Notes under the pieces: generated by a model
Seen by the model: only the letters and a program-made list of their open reading frames with translations
The model's database searches: none
What the model was told of the DNA's origin: nothing
Shown here: positions 8,336 to 17,458 of the stretch, piece after piece
Position numbering within the stretch: position 1 is the stretch's first letter
Layout: the number at the start of each line of letters is the position of its first letter
Made by a program: the position numbers and the translations under genes
Origin: Cytophagales bacterium
GTDB lineage: Bacteria > Bacteroidota > Bacteroidia > Cytophagales > Thermoflexibacteraceae
Direction of reading: 5' to 3'
DNA: 64,000 nt
Assembly: GCA_013299115.1 (NCBI GenBank)
Contig: JAAFKA010000007.1
Span: 62,001-126,000, forward strand

Positions 8336-9304
8336 CTAAAAATCTTCTTCCTCCTCTTTCTTCTTATCGCCGCCTACTTTGTTTATTCGGTTCATTAAGC
8401 CTACACCTTCTTTGGTTTCTACCAAATTAAAATATTGAAAAGCTATGGCAGTGAGGTTAAAAGCATTGAGAATTTGGCTACCAAACAAGTAAAATAAGCC
8501 CAACACCACATAGCCCGACATAAAAACAGCACTCGATGATTTTTCGGAGAGGGAAACTAAGGGAAACACAACAGAATAAATGAGCAGAGGAATTTGGAAA
8601 ATGTAGCCCATAAAACCTTGAATAAAGCTAATAGCCAACACATAACCAAAAGTAGCCCACCAATGTCCTTGCACAAGGGTAAAAGAACGGACTATGGAGT
8701 CCCACATTCCAATTCCTTCTATGACCCGAATAAAATAAACAAAACTCAAGGCAATGGCAATGTAAAAAAATACAGGCAAAAACACAAACAAGCCTAATAA
8801 AACCATAATGGAAGTGGTAGAAGTGCCGCCGCCTATGCTGACCAGAACCAAGACAAAACTCATGGCAAAAACCACCAAAGACAGAAAAAACAGTAAGGCT
8901 AAGGTAGTTATCAAGACAATAGAAAAATTGCGTTTGGTATAATCAAATATGGTTTGAAACTCACCTATATCGGGGTTTTCGTCTAAATAGAGTTGCAAAT
9001 AAGTGTAAATAACAGCCACCACAGCCGTATAAATGACGATGAAAAAGATGAACAAACCACCAACAGTGATAACAATGGCAGAAGGAGCTACAAGGGTGTT
9101 GGGCTCAAATAGCTGTTGGTAACTTTCCGAAAGTCGGGAGGCAAAGACTACAAAAATGCCAATACCTAACAAGATTAAGGGACCTGCAATAAAAATAATA
9201 CTTCGCAATAGGGGGCGGAAGTTGATACGCAAAAAGTCGAAGGTGGCAGATATTTTTTCGCTAAAATCACGTTGTTGGCGAAACTCAATTCTCTTGGTGT
9301 GCAT
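8336..9304 (-). CDS. Multi-pass inner-membrane protein, partner of SpoIIM-like protein
   Basis: 322 aa, not assigned to a named family with certainty. After a polar N-terminus (MHTKRIEFRQQRDFSEKISATFDFLR), six or more hydrophobic helices cover about 34-285. A highly charged C-terminus (KVGGDKKKEEEEDF) ends the protein and is predicted to face the cytoplasm. The start overlaps the end of the upstream SpoIIM-like gene by 20 bp (9285-9304), so translation is probably coupled. In Bacteroidota this pair commonly belongs to a cluster with RDD, DUF4129 and MoxR/vWA genes of unknown role; those are absent here. Role unknown. Confidence 0.8.
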   Translation of the reverse strand: MHTKRIEFRQQRDFSEKISATFDFLRINFRPLLRSIIFIAGPLILLGIGIFVVFASRLSESYQQLFEPNTLVAPSAIVITVGGLFIFFIVIYTAVVAVIYTYLQLYLDENPDIGEFQTIFDYTKRNFSIVLITTLALLFFLSLVVFAMSFVLVLVSIGGGTSTTSIMVLLGLFVFLPVFFYIAIALSFVYFIRVIEGIGMWDSIVRSFTLVQGHWWATFGYVLAISFIQGFMGYIFQIPLLIYSVVFPLVSLSEKSSSAVFMSGYVVLGLFYLFGSQILNAFNLTAIAFQYFNLVETKEGVGLMNRINKVGGDKKKEEEEDF

Positions 9305-10280
9305 AAGCAGTTTCTTGTTCTTTGTTATAATTTAGTTTGCGACTCAAAATAAGAGGATAAATAACAAAATACCAAATAATAAACGAAGCAGAGCCTAAAA
9401 TAATAAGCAATTTCATAAAAGTAGGCATTTCTGTTAGTCGAGTTACAAAACTTTCTAAGAATCCTGCCACTATAAAAATTGGTACTAACCCAATAATAAT
9501 TTTCAATCCTCTTTTTGCTCCCATCATAAAAGATTGCAAACGGCTGTAGGTGGCAGGGAACAAAATGCTATTGCCCATTGTAAAACCAGCCCCACCTGCA
9601 ATGACAATAGCCGAAATTTCCAACGTGCCATGAATCCAAATTACCAAGAAAGAATCCCACAACAAGCCATGCAACTGAAAGAAATATTGAAAAGCCCCCA
9701 ACATAATTCCGTTTCTGAACAAGTGCCACGAAGTACCCAATGAAGTAAAAATACCACTTGCAAAGGTGTAAAATGACACCATGACGTTGTTAATTGTGAT
9801 ATAAAAAAACATATTGGTTTGTTCCATTTGTTTATACACTGCCATCGGGTCATTTTTTTTGATGTTTGCAATGGTCATATTTACATAGCCATCGCCCATG
9901 ATAAGGCGAGGAAAATCGTGGTCGAAGTGAGTGGAAACAGCCCCAACAACCATAAAAAACACAAAAATTAGCATAGCCAGCGTAAGTTCTTTGCGAGCAA
10001 AATACAAAATCAGCGGCAACTCCAAAGTCCAAAACGTAATAATTCGATTACTACTTTCTTTGCGGTTTCTGTAAATAGATTGGTGCAGTCCCGCAGCCAA
10101 AAAGTTGAGATATTGGGTCGTATTGCTATCGGGGTAGTAAGTACGCGAATAAGCCAAGTCGTCTGTAACCTTAATAAAAAGGTCAGCCACCACGTCAGGG
10201 TGTACCTTGTCGGTCTGCAAAGTGCTTTCAAACTCTTCCCAACGCTGCAAATTGCGTTTGATAAAGGCTGTTTCTTTCAT
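9285..10280 (-). CDS. Stage II sporulation protein M (SpoIIM/DUF95) family membrane protein
   Basis: About 331 aa when read from ATG 10280 (MKETAFIKRNLQRWEEFE), the usual N-terminus of Bacteroidota homologues; the reading frame extends six codons further upstream but that adds an unlikely MYNFVS. The conserved N-terminal helix pair (Y-x-x-D-L-A-Y-S-R-T-Y-Y) is followed by about five transmembrane segments. The family motifs NNVMVSFYTFASGIF and HGTLEISAIVIAGGAGF (about 175-240) are present. In Bacillus SpoIIM helps engulfment peptidoglycan turnover; non-sporulating bacteria have it next to RDD/MoxR genes with unknown function. Coupled by overlap to the downstream membrane protein gene. Confidence 0.88.
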   Translation of the reverse strand: MKETAFIKRNLQRWEEFESTLQTDKVHPDVVADLFIKVTDDLAYSRTYYPDSNTTQYLNFLAAGLHQSIYRNRKESSNRIITFWTLELPLILYFARKELTLAMLIFVFFMVVGAVSTHFDHDFPRLIMGDGYVNMTIANIKKNDPMAVYKQMEQTNMFFYITINNVMVSFYTFASGIFTSLGTSWHLFRNGIMLGAFQYFFQLHGLLWDSFLVIWIHGTLEISAIVIAGGAGFTMGNSILFPATYSRLQSFMMGAKRGLKIIIGLVPIFIVAGFLESFVTRLTEMPTFMKLLIILGSASFIIWYFVIYPLILSRKLNYNKEQETAYAHQEN

Positions 10281-10422
10281 AGATACAAAATTATACAATT
10301 ATTGAAAATTTGCAAATTTTACTATCTCTTGCCAATAATTTTCATTCTATTTCAACTCTTGGCAAGCTAAGTTTATTGACCATTGCCAAGAATTCAGAAA
10401 GTAAGATTTTACTTCTGCAATA

Positions 10423-10536
10423 GAGGTTATTACGATTTGTACCGTATCCTTTGGCGGGGGTTGCCTCCAACTGCAAGGTCAATTAACTGAAAATCAACAA
10501 GTTAATTTTCTATACAAAAATTATCGTAATAACCTC
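10423..10536. mobile_element. 114-bp MITE, copy 1, flanked by TA
   Basis: Ends are inverted repeats: GAGGTTATTACGAT at the left and ATCGTAATAACCTC at the right (14/14 complementary). The element is flanked by TA on both sides (10421-10422 and 10537-10538). A near-identical 114-bp copy lies at 62603-62716, also flanked by TA, and a decayed copy starts at 11520. The TA duplication is typical of IS630/Tc1-mariner-type transposition. It encodes no protein. It sits just beyond the aguB stop codon. Confidence 0.8.
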
Positions 10537-10552
10537 TAATATTTCAGTATTT

Positions 10553-11428
10553 TTACTCACTCAAATACCTTTTCAAAATAGGTTGGTAAGTGTCAATTCT
10601 TCTGTCACGCAAAAAAGGCCAGTGTGTACGGTAATAGTCTGATTGAGTAAGGCTAATTTCCTGTACATGAACTTCCTCTTTATCGTGTGAGGCTTGATAT
10701 AAAATTTTACCAAAAGCATTAATCACAAAAGAGCCACCCCAAAACTTCATTTCGCCCTCCTCTCCTACCCTATTTACCGAAATAACAGGCACACCATTGG
10801 CTACAGAATGGCTACGTTGGATAGTTTGCCACGCATTGTATTGGTCTTGATTGACTTCTGCCTCCTGGTGCAATGCCCAGCCAATAGCCGTAGGATAAAA
10901 CAATAATTCTGCTCCCATTAAGGCTGTAATTCTTGCTCCTTCAGGATACCATTGGTCCCAACAAATTAAAACCCCAATTGTACCAAATTTAGTTTTGAAC
11001 ACTTGGTAGCCTGTATCACCAGGCGTAAAATAAAATTTTTCGTAATAGCCAGGGTCATCAGGAATATGATTTTTGCGGTATTTGCCCAAATAACTGCCAT
11101 CAGCATCTATGATTGCCGTTGTATTGTGATACAAGCCTTCTGCACGTTTTTCAAACAGGGAGGCTATAACCACAATACCCAACTCTTTGGCAAGATTCTG
11201 AAATTGCGATGTGGTTCCCATGCCATCAGCTATGGGTTCTGCCAATTTAAAGTTTTCATAGTCCTCTACATCGCAAAAATAAAGCGAGGTAAACAATTCT
11301 TGTAAACATACAATATTTGCACCTTTGGCAGCAGCCTCTCTTGTTTTTAGCAGTGCTTTAGTTATGTTTTCGTTTTTATCTTTGGTACAAGTCATTTGTA
11401 CCAAACCAACTTTTACTGTTTTTTCCAT
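10553..11428 (-). CDS. aguB: N-carbamoylputrescine amidase
   Basis: 291 aa carbon-nitrogen hydrolase that converts N-carbamoylputrescine to putrescine, CO2 and NH3, the last step of the agmatine route to polyamines. The catalytic triad is visible: E44 (LQELF), K119 (GKYRKNHIP) and C156 (LICWDQWYPE). The AguB-specific stretch IPDDPGYYEKFYFTPGD (about 122-138) and the C-terminal HWPFLRDRRIDTY support the specific name over generic nitrilase. No agmatine deiminase gene lies next to it in the window; in many Bacteroidota the two are neighbours. Starts at ATG 11428. Cytoplasmic, likely octameric by family. Confidence 0.93.
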   Translation of the reverse strand: MEKTVKVGLVQMTCTKDKNENITKALLKTREAAAKGANIVCLQELFTSLYFCDVEDYENFKLAEPIADGMGTTSQFQNLAKELGIVVIASLFEKRAEGLYHNTTAIIDADGSYLGKYRKNHIPDDPGYYEKFYFTPGDTGYQVFKTKFGTIGVLICWDQWYPEGARITALMGAELLFYPTAIGWALHQEAEVNQDQYNAWQTIQRSHSVANGVPVISVNRVGEEGEMKFWGGSFVINAFGKILYQASHDKEEVHVQEISLTQSDYYRTHWPFLRDRRIDTYQPILKRYLSE

Positions 11429-11519
11429 TTTGTTTTTTTGCCAAAAATAGTATTTTTTTTGATTTTATAACTTTATTCCAAGATTTTAAGAATTTGTGAA
11501 TAGAGTTTATCAATCATCA

Positions 11520-11590
11520 GAGGTTATTACGATTTGTAACGTACCATTTAGGGTACAAGGTCAATTAGTTAAAAAAAAAATTAAACAATT
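11520..11590. mobile_element. Decayed partial MITE copy 3
   Basis: Starts with the same GAGGTTATTACGATTTGTA terminus as the 114-bp element, followed by diverged sequence and the shared internal CAAGGTCAATTAG block, then a poly-A and no right terminal repeat. It lies 0.1 kb upstream of the 7TMR-DISM gene and 1.1 kb from copy 1. Confidence 0.6.
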
Positions 11591-11594
11591 ACTT

Positions 11595-11628
11595 TTTGGG
11601 CTTGTTCTCAAAATAATGTGTACCTTTG
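11595..11628 (+). promoter_or_regulatory. Promoter TTTG-N22-TACCTTTG
   Basis: TTTG at 11595-11598 and TACCTTTG at 11621-11628, 74 nt before the ATG at 11703. The spacer is slightly longer than the 19-21 nt optimum. It lies at the edge of the decayed MITE. Confidence 0.55.
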
Positions 11629-11702
11629 AAACCATAATTGCAAAAATATACCCAAATCCACCAAATTAAAGACTTACCATTAAAAACTTACAACTACTTA
11701 GT

Positions 11703-13070
11703 ATGTTACCAATCCATAGAATTGCTTTTGGGCTATGTTTTCTCTTTTGGCTTGCCTTGCCGTTAGCTGCCCAAAATCCTGTTCCAAAAACATCTGATAA
11801 AAAAGTGGCAGACAGCATTACCAACGCTATTGGTAGTGAACTGAATGACATGGCTGCCAAAAGTGATGATGCCAAAGAATTGGCTGAACTTATGGGAGAA
11901 AGCCCCGCTGCCGTTGCCAATGGCTACAAATTGCAAGACCTGCCCGATATGTCGGCTATTTTTCCTGCCCTCACCTATTTGGAAGACAAAGAAGGCAAGC
12001 TAACCATAGAGCAAATCACGACTGCCACTGCCTCACCATTTGTGCCTTATGGCAATGAGGCAAAAATTGCCAAAAAAGAGGTGAAAGCCTATTGGCTCAA
12101 ACTCACTTTGCTGCGAGAAGCAACCACCAGCACTGATTGGGCTTTTCTCTTCGACAGAAGTATAGACAAAGTGGAACTCTACACCCAACAAGGCACAATC
12201 TTTACCAAAACTGCCCAAACAGGCGGAGAAGTGCCATACAGCGAAAGAACTTTGGCTATCAGTGATATGTATTCCAATGTGTTGCCTATCAATGTCTATG
12301 ACAAACCAATTACTTGCTATATTCGGTTGGTTTGCAACCCTCACTTGGTAGCTGGCACAGTGCCAATTTCGCCTAATTTGATAAAATTGAGTGATTTGAA
12401 CAAATTGAGTTTAGACCGTTATTATCCACAAGGCATTTATTTTGGGGCAATGTTGCTCTTGTTTTTGCTCAATTTGGGTATCTTTGGTTTGTATAAAGAC
12501 AAGGCAAAAATTTGGTTTTTGGCAAGTTTAGTTGTTACCACTTGCTACCAATTAGCCATTAGAGGATTTTTTGACAAGTTGTTTGCCTTCAATATCATAG
12601 CACCTTTGCAACAATATTTTGGTTTTGTCTTTGGCTGTTTGTCCATTGCTTTTTTTGCCCAATTTGCAAGATTATTCCTCAAAGCAAGAGAATTTATGCC
12701 TGTTTTCGACAAAGTATTGGTAGGTCTAATCGGATTGAGTTTGTTGTTGTTAGTGGCAGGTTTCATTGCCCCGTTTAACCTCATGAACCAAGTTTTGAAT
12801 TATCTTACGCCTACTTCTTTGTTGCTTTTGTTGGTCGTTGCTTTTATCGGCGTCAAAAGAGAATACGAACCCGCAAAGTTTTTGTTTATTGGTTTGCTCA
12901 TTACCTTGATAGGTTCTTTCTTATATGCCTTGGCAGATTCAGGATTGATAGAACCTACTTTCTTTGCCAATAACTCCATACAAATTGGTGAAGTGTTTAG
13001 AGGGTTGTTGATAACAACAGGGTTGGTAGTCAGGTTGCAACGCAAAAATTTGGGTGGCAATGTGATATAA
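11703..13070 (+). CDS. 7TMR-DISM receptor-like membrane protein without output domain
   Basis: 455 aa. Signal peptide 1-23 (ends LPLAAQ). A periplasmic region to about 230 includes a 7TMR-DISMED2-type sandwich, with typical phrases KAYWLKLTLL, FLFDRSIDKVELYTQQG and LPINVYDKPITCYIRL. Seven hydrophobic helices at about 240-445 match the 7TMR-DISM bundle, beginning QGIYFGAMLLLFLLNLGIFGLYKDK. Such receptors usually continue into a histidine kinase, GGDEF or LytTR module; here the protein stops 10 residues after helix 7 (RLQRKNLGGNVI). It could be a truncated form or signal through a partner protein. No kinase gene is adjacent. Confidence 0.88.
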   Translation: MLPIHRIAFGLCFLFWLALPLAAQNPVPKTSDKKVADSITNAIGSELNDMAAKSDDAKELAELMGESPAAVANGYKLQDLPDMSAIFPALTYLEDKEGKLTIEQITTATASPFVPYGNEAKIAKKEVKAYWLKLTLLREATTSTDWAFLFDRSIDKVELYTQQGTIFTKTAQTGGEVPYSERTLAISDMYSNVLPINVYDKPITCYIRLVCNPHLVAGTVPISPNLIKLSDLNKLSLDRYYPQGIYFGAMLLLFLLNLGIFGLYKDKAKIWFLASLVVTTCYQLAIRGFFDKLFAFNIIAPLQQYFGFVFGCLSIAFFAQFARLFLKAREFMPVFDKVLVGLIGLSLLLLVAGFIAPFNLMNQVLNYLTPTSLLLLLVVAFIGVKREYEPAKFLFIGLLITLIGSFLYALADSGLIEPTFFANNSIQIGEVFRGLLITTGLVVRLQRKNLGGNVI

Positions 13071-13135
13071 TTTAGTGAAACCTTGGCAGTGGTCTTTTTC
13101 AGACCCTGCCAATGGTTGAACAGAGGGCAGGAGGT

Positions 13136-13161
13136 TGTTTTGTGAGGACACAAACAACGGC
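13136..13161. repeat. TTGTTTGTGTCCTCACAAA hairpin, copy
   Basis: Small palindrome (GTTGTTTTGTGAGGACACAA with complementary arms). Related hairpins lie at about 24996-25021, 61202-61231 and 61269-61298, in either orientation. It occurs with the 35-nt palindromic element here and at 24945. Confidence 0.5.
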
Positions 13162-13168
13162 AGAGGAG

Positions 13169-13264
13169 TACGTTGGCAATGGTCGAAGACCTTGACAATC
13201 GTACAAAAGGTTGGTACGCAAAAGGTTAGTACGATTGTCAAGGTCTTCGACCATTGCCAACGTA
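13169..13264. repeat. 35-nt palindromic element, inverted pair
   Basis: TACGTTGGCAATGG...CCTTGACAATCGTA at 13169-13203 is followed 26 nt later by its exact reverse complement at 13230-13264, making a perfect 35-bp stem. The same element recurs at 24945, 26551, 29737, 32113, 32172 and 46010. Each has conserved arms and a variable, self-complementary centre. The pair lies between the 7TMR-DISM stop and the vWA gene. Confidence 0.8.
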
Positions 13265-13309
13265 CTAAAAAAAATTAAGAATTAAAAACTAAAAATTAAA
13301 AATTTAGCT

Positions 13310-14110
13310 ATGGCTTTTTCTTTAACTCAAATAGAACAAAATGCACCTTACTTGCTCGAACACGCAGAATCGGCGACGAAGGCACTCAAACAAGCAGGAT
13401 TGACAGGACACCATGCCCATATTGCCTTGTGTTTAGACATTTCTGGGTCTATGCAAAAACTATATGCTTCGGGCAAAATACAACGATTTGCAGAAAAAAT
13501 ATTGACTTTGGGCTGTTTGTTAGACAACGACAGCACCATAGAAGTCTTTTTATTTGGCTCTCATGCCTATGATGCAGGGGCAATGAACATAGGTAATGCC
13601 CAAGGTTTTATAGACAAAGTAAGAGAAAAATACCATTTTGAGGGAGATACCAACTATGCGGAGGCTATGCGGTTGATTCGCCGTTTCTACTTCCCCGAAG
13701 GCGAAGCAGCACACAAAAATCAGCCACTGCCTGCCCAAGAACCTGTTTTGGTGATGTTTGTAACCGACGGCGACACCTTAGACAAAGAGGAAACCGAACA
13801 ACAAGTATTGTCATCTTCTTTTGAGCCTATTTTTTGGCAATTTATGGCGATTGGCAAGTCGCATAGAGATATAAAACAACGCGGCGTGTTGGGCTGGATT
13901 ATGAAAGAATTGGTTGGTGATTTCCGTTTCTTAGAACATTTGGACACCATGAATGGAAGGTTTGTGGACAACGCCAACTTTTTCAGCGTCATAGACCCCG
14001 AAGATGTAACAGACGAGGAATTGTATGGTTTGCTCATGACCGAATATCCGCAGTGGTTGGCAGCAGTGAAAAGCAAAAATCTGTTGCAAGAAACCAAAGG
14101 AAATAGTTAA
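13310..14110 (+). CDS. von Willebrand factor A domain protein, TerF-like
   Basis: 266 aa, a single vWA fold of the TerF-like subgroup. The metal-ion-dependent adhesion site is complete: D43-x-S45-x-S47 (LDISGSM), T near 116 (GDTNYAEAM) and D near 153 (FVTDGDT). An N-terminal helix (about 5-30) precedes it, as in TerF-like proteins found beside TerD-type tellurium-resistance genes, though no terD-like gene is in this window. Members bind metal and are believed to assemble protein complexes in stress or phage-resistance systems. Cytoplasmic (no signal peptide). Next gene is a 2OG-Fe oxygenase 106 bp away on the same strand, probably independent. Confidence 0.88.
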   Translation: MAFSLTQIEQNAPYLLEHAESATKALKQAGLTGHHAHIALCLDISGSMQKLYASGKIQRFAEKILTLGCLLDNDSTIEVFLFGSHAYDAGAMNIGNAQGFIDKVREKYHFEGDTNYAEAMRLIRRFYFPEGEAAHKNQPLPAQEPVLVMFVTDGDTLDKEETEQQVLSSSFEPIFWQFMAIGKSHRDIKQRGVLGWIMKELVGDFRFLEHLDTMNGRFVDNANFFSVIDPEDVTDEELYGLLMTEYPQWLAAVKSKNLLQETKGNS

Positions 14111-14216
14111 GTAGTAAATAGTTTCTCTAACTACTTATTAATCAATAATTTATAAAATTCACAACTCACAATTTAGCATTAACAACTGCTTAATTTATTA
14201 ACAACAACAAAATATC

Positions 14217-15191
14217 ATGGCTGAAATATTATATGATGAAGTGCCGTCATTAGACTTGGCAGATTTCACTTCGGGAGATGCTACCCGCAAAGCAAAATTT
14301 GTGAAAGAATTAGGCAATGCCTACGAAAATATTGGATTTGTAGCTATCAAAAATCATGGATTGAGTGATGATTTGGTAGCAAATATGTATAGTTCCATTC
14401 GCAAATTCTTTTCGCAACCAGACGAGGTCAAAAAGAAATACGAAGTGCCTGAATTGGCAGGACAACGTGGCTACATCAGCAAAGGTAGAGAAAAAGCCAA
14501 AGACCACGCCGTAGCCGACTTAAAAGAGTTTTATCACGTAGGGCAAATTGTAACAGATGACAAAGACCCTGTGAAAAAAGAATATCCCGATAATATTTTT
14601 CCAAAAGAATTGCCTGAATTTGAAAAATATACAGTAGAGGCTTACCAAACCTTAGAAAAAGCTGGGGTGCAGATGTTGCGTGCCATTGCCTTGTATTTGG
14701 GCTTAGACGAATTTTATTTTGACAACAAAGTGAAATTTGGCAACAGCATTTTAAGACCTTTGCATTATTTTCCTATTGAAAATCCCGCTGCTTTGCCTCC
14801 TGATGCCGTAAGAGCAGCAGCACATGGCGACATCAATCTCATCACTTTGCTCATGGGAGCAAGTGCAGAAGGGCTGCAAGTTCTCCGCAGAGATAACCAA
14901 TGGATACCCATCACTGCCCTGCCCGAACAAGTGGTAGTGAATGTGGGAGATATGCTCGAAAGATTGACAAACAAAAAACTGAAATCTACGATTCACCGCG
15001 TAGTGAACCCTCCAAGAGAAAAAATGGGTACTTCGCGTTATTCTATTCCGTTTTTTATGCACCCTCGTTCAGAAATGGACTTAACTTGTCTGCCAAGTTG
15101 CATTACCCCTGAAAACCCTAAACAGTTTACAGATACTACAGCGGGGGTATTTTTGCAAGAAAGGCTGAAAGAAATTGGGTTAAAAAAATAA
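14217..15191 (+). CDS. Isopenicillin N synthase-like 2-oxoglutarate/Fe(II) dioxygenase
   Basis: 324 aa, full family length. N-terminal DIOX_N domain about 8-130 (VPSLDLADF, GFVAIKNHGLSDD) and the jelly-roll core about 170-290. The iron triad reads H203-x-D205 ... H260 (AAHGDINLIT, STIHRVVNP) and the 2-oxoglutarate arginine is R274 in the RYSIPFF motif. Residue pattern is closer to bacterial generic oxygenases and plant gibberellin/flavonoid-type enzymes than to true IPNS, so the substrate is unknown. No biosynthetic cluster adjoins it. ATG at 14217 is a natural start. Confidence 0.92.
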   Translation: MAEILYDEVPSLDLADFTSGDATRKAKFVKELGNAYENIGFVAIKNHGLSDDLVANMYSSIRKFFSQPDEVKKKYEVPELAGQRGYISKGREKAKDHAVADLKEFYHVGQIVTDDKDPVKKEYPDNIFPKELPEFEKYTVEAYQTLEKAGVQMLRAIALYLGLDEFYFDNKVKFGNSILRPLHYFPIENPAALPPDAVRAAAHGDINLITLLMGASAEGLQVLRRDNQWIPITALPEQVVVNVGDMLERLTNKKLKSTIHRVVNPPREKMGTSRYSIPFFMHPRSEMDLTCLPSCITPENPKQFTDTTAGVFLQERLKEIGLKK

Positions 15192-15213
15192 AGATCATTC
15201 ATAACAAGTGGGT

Positions 15214-15281
15214 AATAAGACAAAATAGGTTTAAGCAAGCAACTGCATAAATTGCAATTTGTATCTTTATTTTGTCTTATT
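15214..15281. terminator. 14-bp inverted repeat after oxygenase gene
   Basis: AATAAGACAAAATA (15214-15227) pairs exactly with TATTTTGTCTTATT (15268-15281). It lies 22 bp past the oxygenase stop codon and before the next gene on the same strand, so a terminator is likely, though there is no clean T-run after it. Confidence 0.45.
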
Positions 15282-15386
15282 GCTTGTGTTGCACTACTAA
15301 AAACTCTAACTATCCTAAATATTTGACATTTCCGTTTTGAATTTTCATAAAAATAAGCAACTTTATACACAAAATAATTGCTTACC

Positions 15387-16295
15387 ATGTTAGCTCGTCT
15401 TATTTTACTTTGTTTCGTTTTGTGCAACACTTGGGTAGTTGTAGCTCAAAACTTGCCTGCAAATTTTGCTAATCTACCTGTTTATCAGGTATTTACTCAG
15501 AACCAAAAGCTGTTGAAACAGTTGCAAATTCGCCTGCCCCAATCAGATTTTTTGCTTGTTTATGTGAGTATAGAAAGAACTACTGACAAAGAAAATTGGT
15601 CTATTTCACCTGCTGATGGCATTGTAGCCAAGTTATTTGCCTATCATTTAAAAAACCAAACGATAGATACCAAACAAACCGACCAACTTAACAAACTATT
15701 AGGTGCTGACAAATTTTATTTCCCAAACTATTGTGGCGGTTTAGGCTCTTTTGAAAATTGGGCTGTCGAGGGCAATAAAGTTGCTTTATCACAAGTTTAT
15801 GCACCAGCTTCCGAAATTATAGATTGTAAAAATTATATATTTTTTGATGGCAAAAATATTTTAGTTTCCAACTCTCCAGCTGTAGCCACAGATGGTTTAG
15901 CAGGGATGGCAGGAAAAGAACGAAACCAAAAAAATGAGCAAGCCTTGAAATTGTTACAGACCAATAAACTCAGCGAGGCTATTAAAATTTGGGAAGAACT
16001 TTATGGCTACATCAAAAATGGTAACTATGCCACCGAAGGCAAAATAGATGAATTTATGAACAATTTGGGCTTTGCTTATTGGAAAGCCAAAAGGCACAAA
16101 GAAGCTGAAAAAGTTCTGCTCGAATGCCTGACCAGATTTCCCAGCCGCCACGTATTGTATATCAATTTGGGAGATTTATACCGAGATATGAAAAATAAAG
16201 AAAAAGCCATGACTTATTATAGCAAAGTAAAAACCTCCAAACTGACCGACAAGCAGAAAAAATATGCTGCTACAGAACAAACTAAACTGAAATAG
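15387..16295 (+). CDS. Secreted TPR-repeat protein
   Basis: 302 aa from ATG 15387 (MLARLILLCFVLCNTWVVVAQ, a signal peptide of about 21 residues); a TTG three codons upstream is less likely. The middle is unclassified. From about 185 on, helices form two to three tetratricopeptide repeats: EQALKLLQTNKLSEAIKIWEELYGY, EFMNNLGFAYWKAKRHKEAEKVLLECLTRFP, and HVLYINLGDLYRDMKNKEKAMTYYSKV. TPRs bind protein partners, so a periplasmic scaffold is likely. No operon partner is evident. Confidence 0.8.
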   Translation: MLARLILLCFVLCNTWVVVAQNLPANFANLPVYQVFTQNQKLLKQLQIRLPQSDFLLVYVSIERTTDKENWSISPADGIVAKLFAYHLKNQTIDTKQTDQLNKLLGADKFYFPNYCGGLGSFENWAVEGNKVALSQVYAPASEIIDCKNYIFFDGKNILVSNSPAVATDGLAGMAGKERNQKNEQALKLLQTNKLSEAIKIWEELYGYIKNGNYATEGKIDEFMNNLGFAYWKAKRHKEAEKVLLECLTRFPSRHVLYINLGDLYRDMKNKEKAMTYYSKVKTSKLTDKQKKYAATEQTKLK

Positions 16296-16374
16296 GCTAA
16301 ATTCCTATACCCTAAATAGTCGAATAGCAGCAATTACTCTGATGTTTTTTAGGTAAAATAACACTGTATCGAAA

Positions 16375-17181
16375 TTACTTTTGAGCAAATTGGCTCAACT
16401 TAATTTCGGTTAATTTTTGTTTGGTGTTGAGAGAAAAATCACCTTTCATCATCCAGTCGTAATAAGTAGGCTCAATTTTCAAGACCTCCAAAACCGACCT
16501 GCCTTTGTGTTTGCCAAAGTTGAAAACAGCCACCCCTTTGTCATCATAAACCATACGACCTGCAAAATCTACGATATTGGAAATTGACAATTCGTGCAAA
16601 ACTTTTACGTCATTTTTTACAGGCGTTTGCAATTTGCCGTCTTTGTCTTTGATTGTAACTCCTTCATAACGAGCCACTTGTGCGTCTAAAACTTCAAAAG
16701 TTGCTACCGTATCTGCCATAGCTGTATGGGCGTTGGTCAGGTCTTGGTTGCAATAAAATTTGTAAGCTGCCGACAAAGTGCGAGGCTCCATGAGGTGAAA
16801 AATCTTTTGGGCATCTACAATCTTGCGACTGCCCAAATCAAAGTTGATAGTTGCCCTCAAAAACTCCTCGACCAACATAGGAATATCAAATTTGACGATA
16901 TTGAATCCGCCCAAATCTGTGCCTTCCAATAGATTTGCCAAGTTTTTGGCTATGCTTTTAAAAGTGGGGGCATCTTGCACGTCTTTGTCATAGATGCCAT
17001 GAATAAGGCTGGATTCTATGGGAATGGGGACAGTAGGATTTATTTTGCTCTCAAATCGGATTTGTTCGCCATTGGGCATAATTTTGAGAACAGCTATTTC
17101 TACTATCCTGTCCGAAACGATATTGATACCTGTGGTTTCTAAGTCGAAAAACGCAAGTGGATTTCTAAGTTTGAGGTGCAT
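16375..17181 (-). CDS. DEDDh 3'-5' exonuclease (DnaQ-like) with C-terminal DUF3820/ExoX-like domain
   Basis: 268 aa. Exonuclease domain 5-170 has all DEDDh residues: D13 and E15 (FFDLETTG), D99 (NIVKFDIPML), H152 and D157 (AHTAMADT). After a linker, residues about 215-255 (VFNFGKHKGRSVLEVLKIEPTYYDWM) match the small zinc-less domain seen in ExoX-like nucleases, which helps substrate binding. Family members proofread replication or act in mismatch and repair trimming. This is not the replicative epsilon subunit proven by context; the generic name is safer. ATG 17181. Confidence 0.92.
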   Translation of the reverse strand: MHLKLRNPLAFFDLETTGINIVSDRIVEIAVLKIMPNGEQIRFESKINPTVPIPIESSLIHGIYDKDVQDAPTFKSIAKNLANLLEGTDLGGFNIVKFDIPMLVEEFLRATINFDLGSRKIVDAQKIFHLMEPRTLSAAYKFYCNQDLTNAHTAMADTVATFEVLDAQVARYEGVTIKDKDGKLQTPVKNDVKVLHELSISNIVDFAGRMVYDDKGVAVFNFGKHKGRSVLEVLKIEPTYYDWMMKGDFSLNTKQKLTEIKLSQFAQK

Positions 17182-17407
17182 CGAAAAATATTTTTTTGCA
17201 AAATAAGAAAGAAAACTTAAACAAAATAGATTTTTTGAAAGAAATAATCAAAAACATTTGCACACTAAAAAAAAAGTGTTCATATTCGTACACTCATGTT
17301 TTTTCATGTTTTTTAAAGATTTTAAGTTAGTAATGCCACAAAGGAAGTCGATTTTATCGGCTTTTTTTGTTCGAGGGTAATTCGATACAATAGACTTCTT
17401 GCAAAAG

Positions 17408-17442
17408 TACCTATCGGGTGGCTCGAAGCCACCCGATAGGTA
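17408..17442. repeat. 35-nt near-perfect palindrome CCTATCGGGTGGCTC
   Basis: Arms TACCTATCGGGTGGCTCG and its complement meet at the centre. The same palindrome with one changed central base occurs at 48263-48295. Here it lies between two divergent genes, where a terminator makes little sense. The 454-bp gap 17182-17635 also holds the tandem hairpins at 17459 and otherwise only AT-rich DNA. Confidence 0.6.
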
Positions 17443-17458
17443 TGTTTTGAGGCACGTC

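Noticed and set aside
10286-10316. TTTG-N19-TAATTTTG minus-strand promoter just before the SpoIIM-like gene
   Set aside because: The match is good, but it would start transcription at about the start codon; kept out because it can arise by chance in AT-rich DNA.
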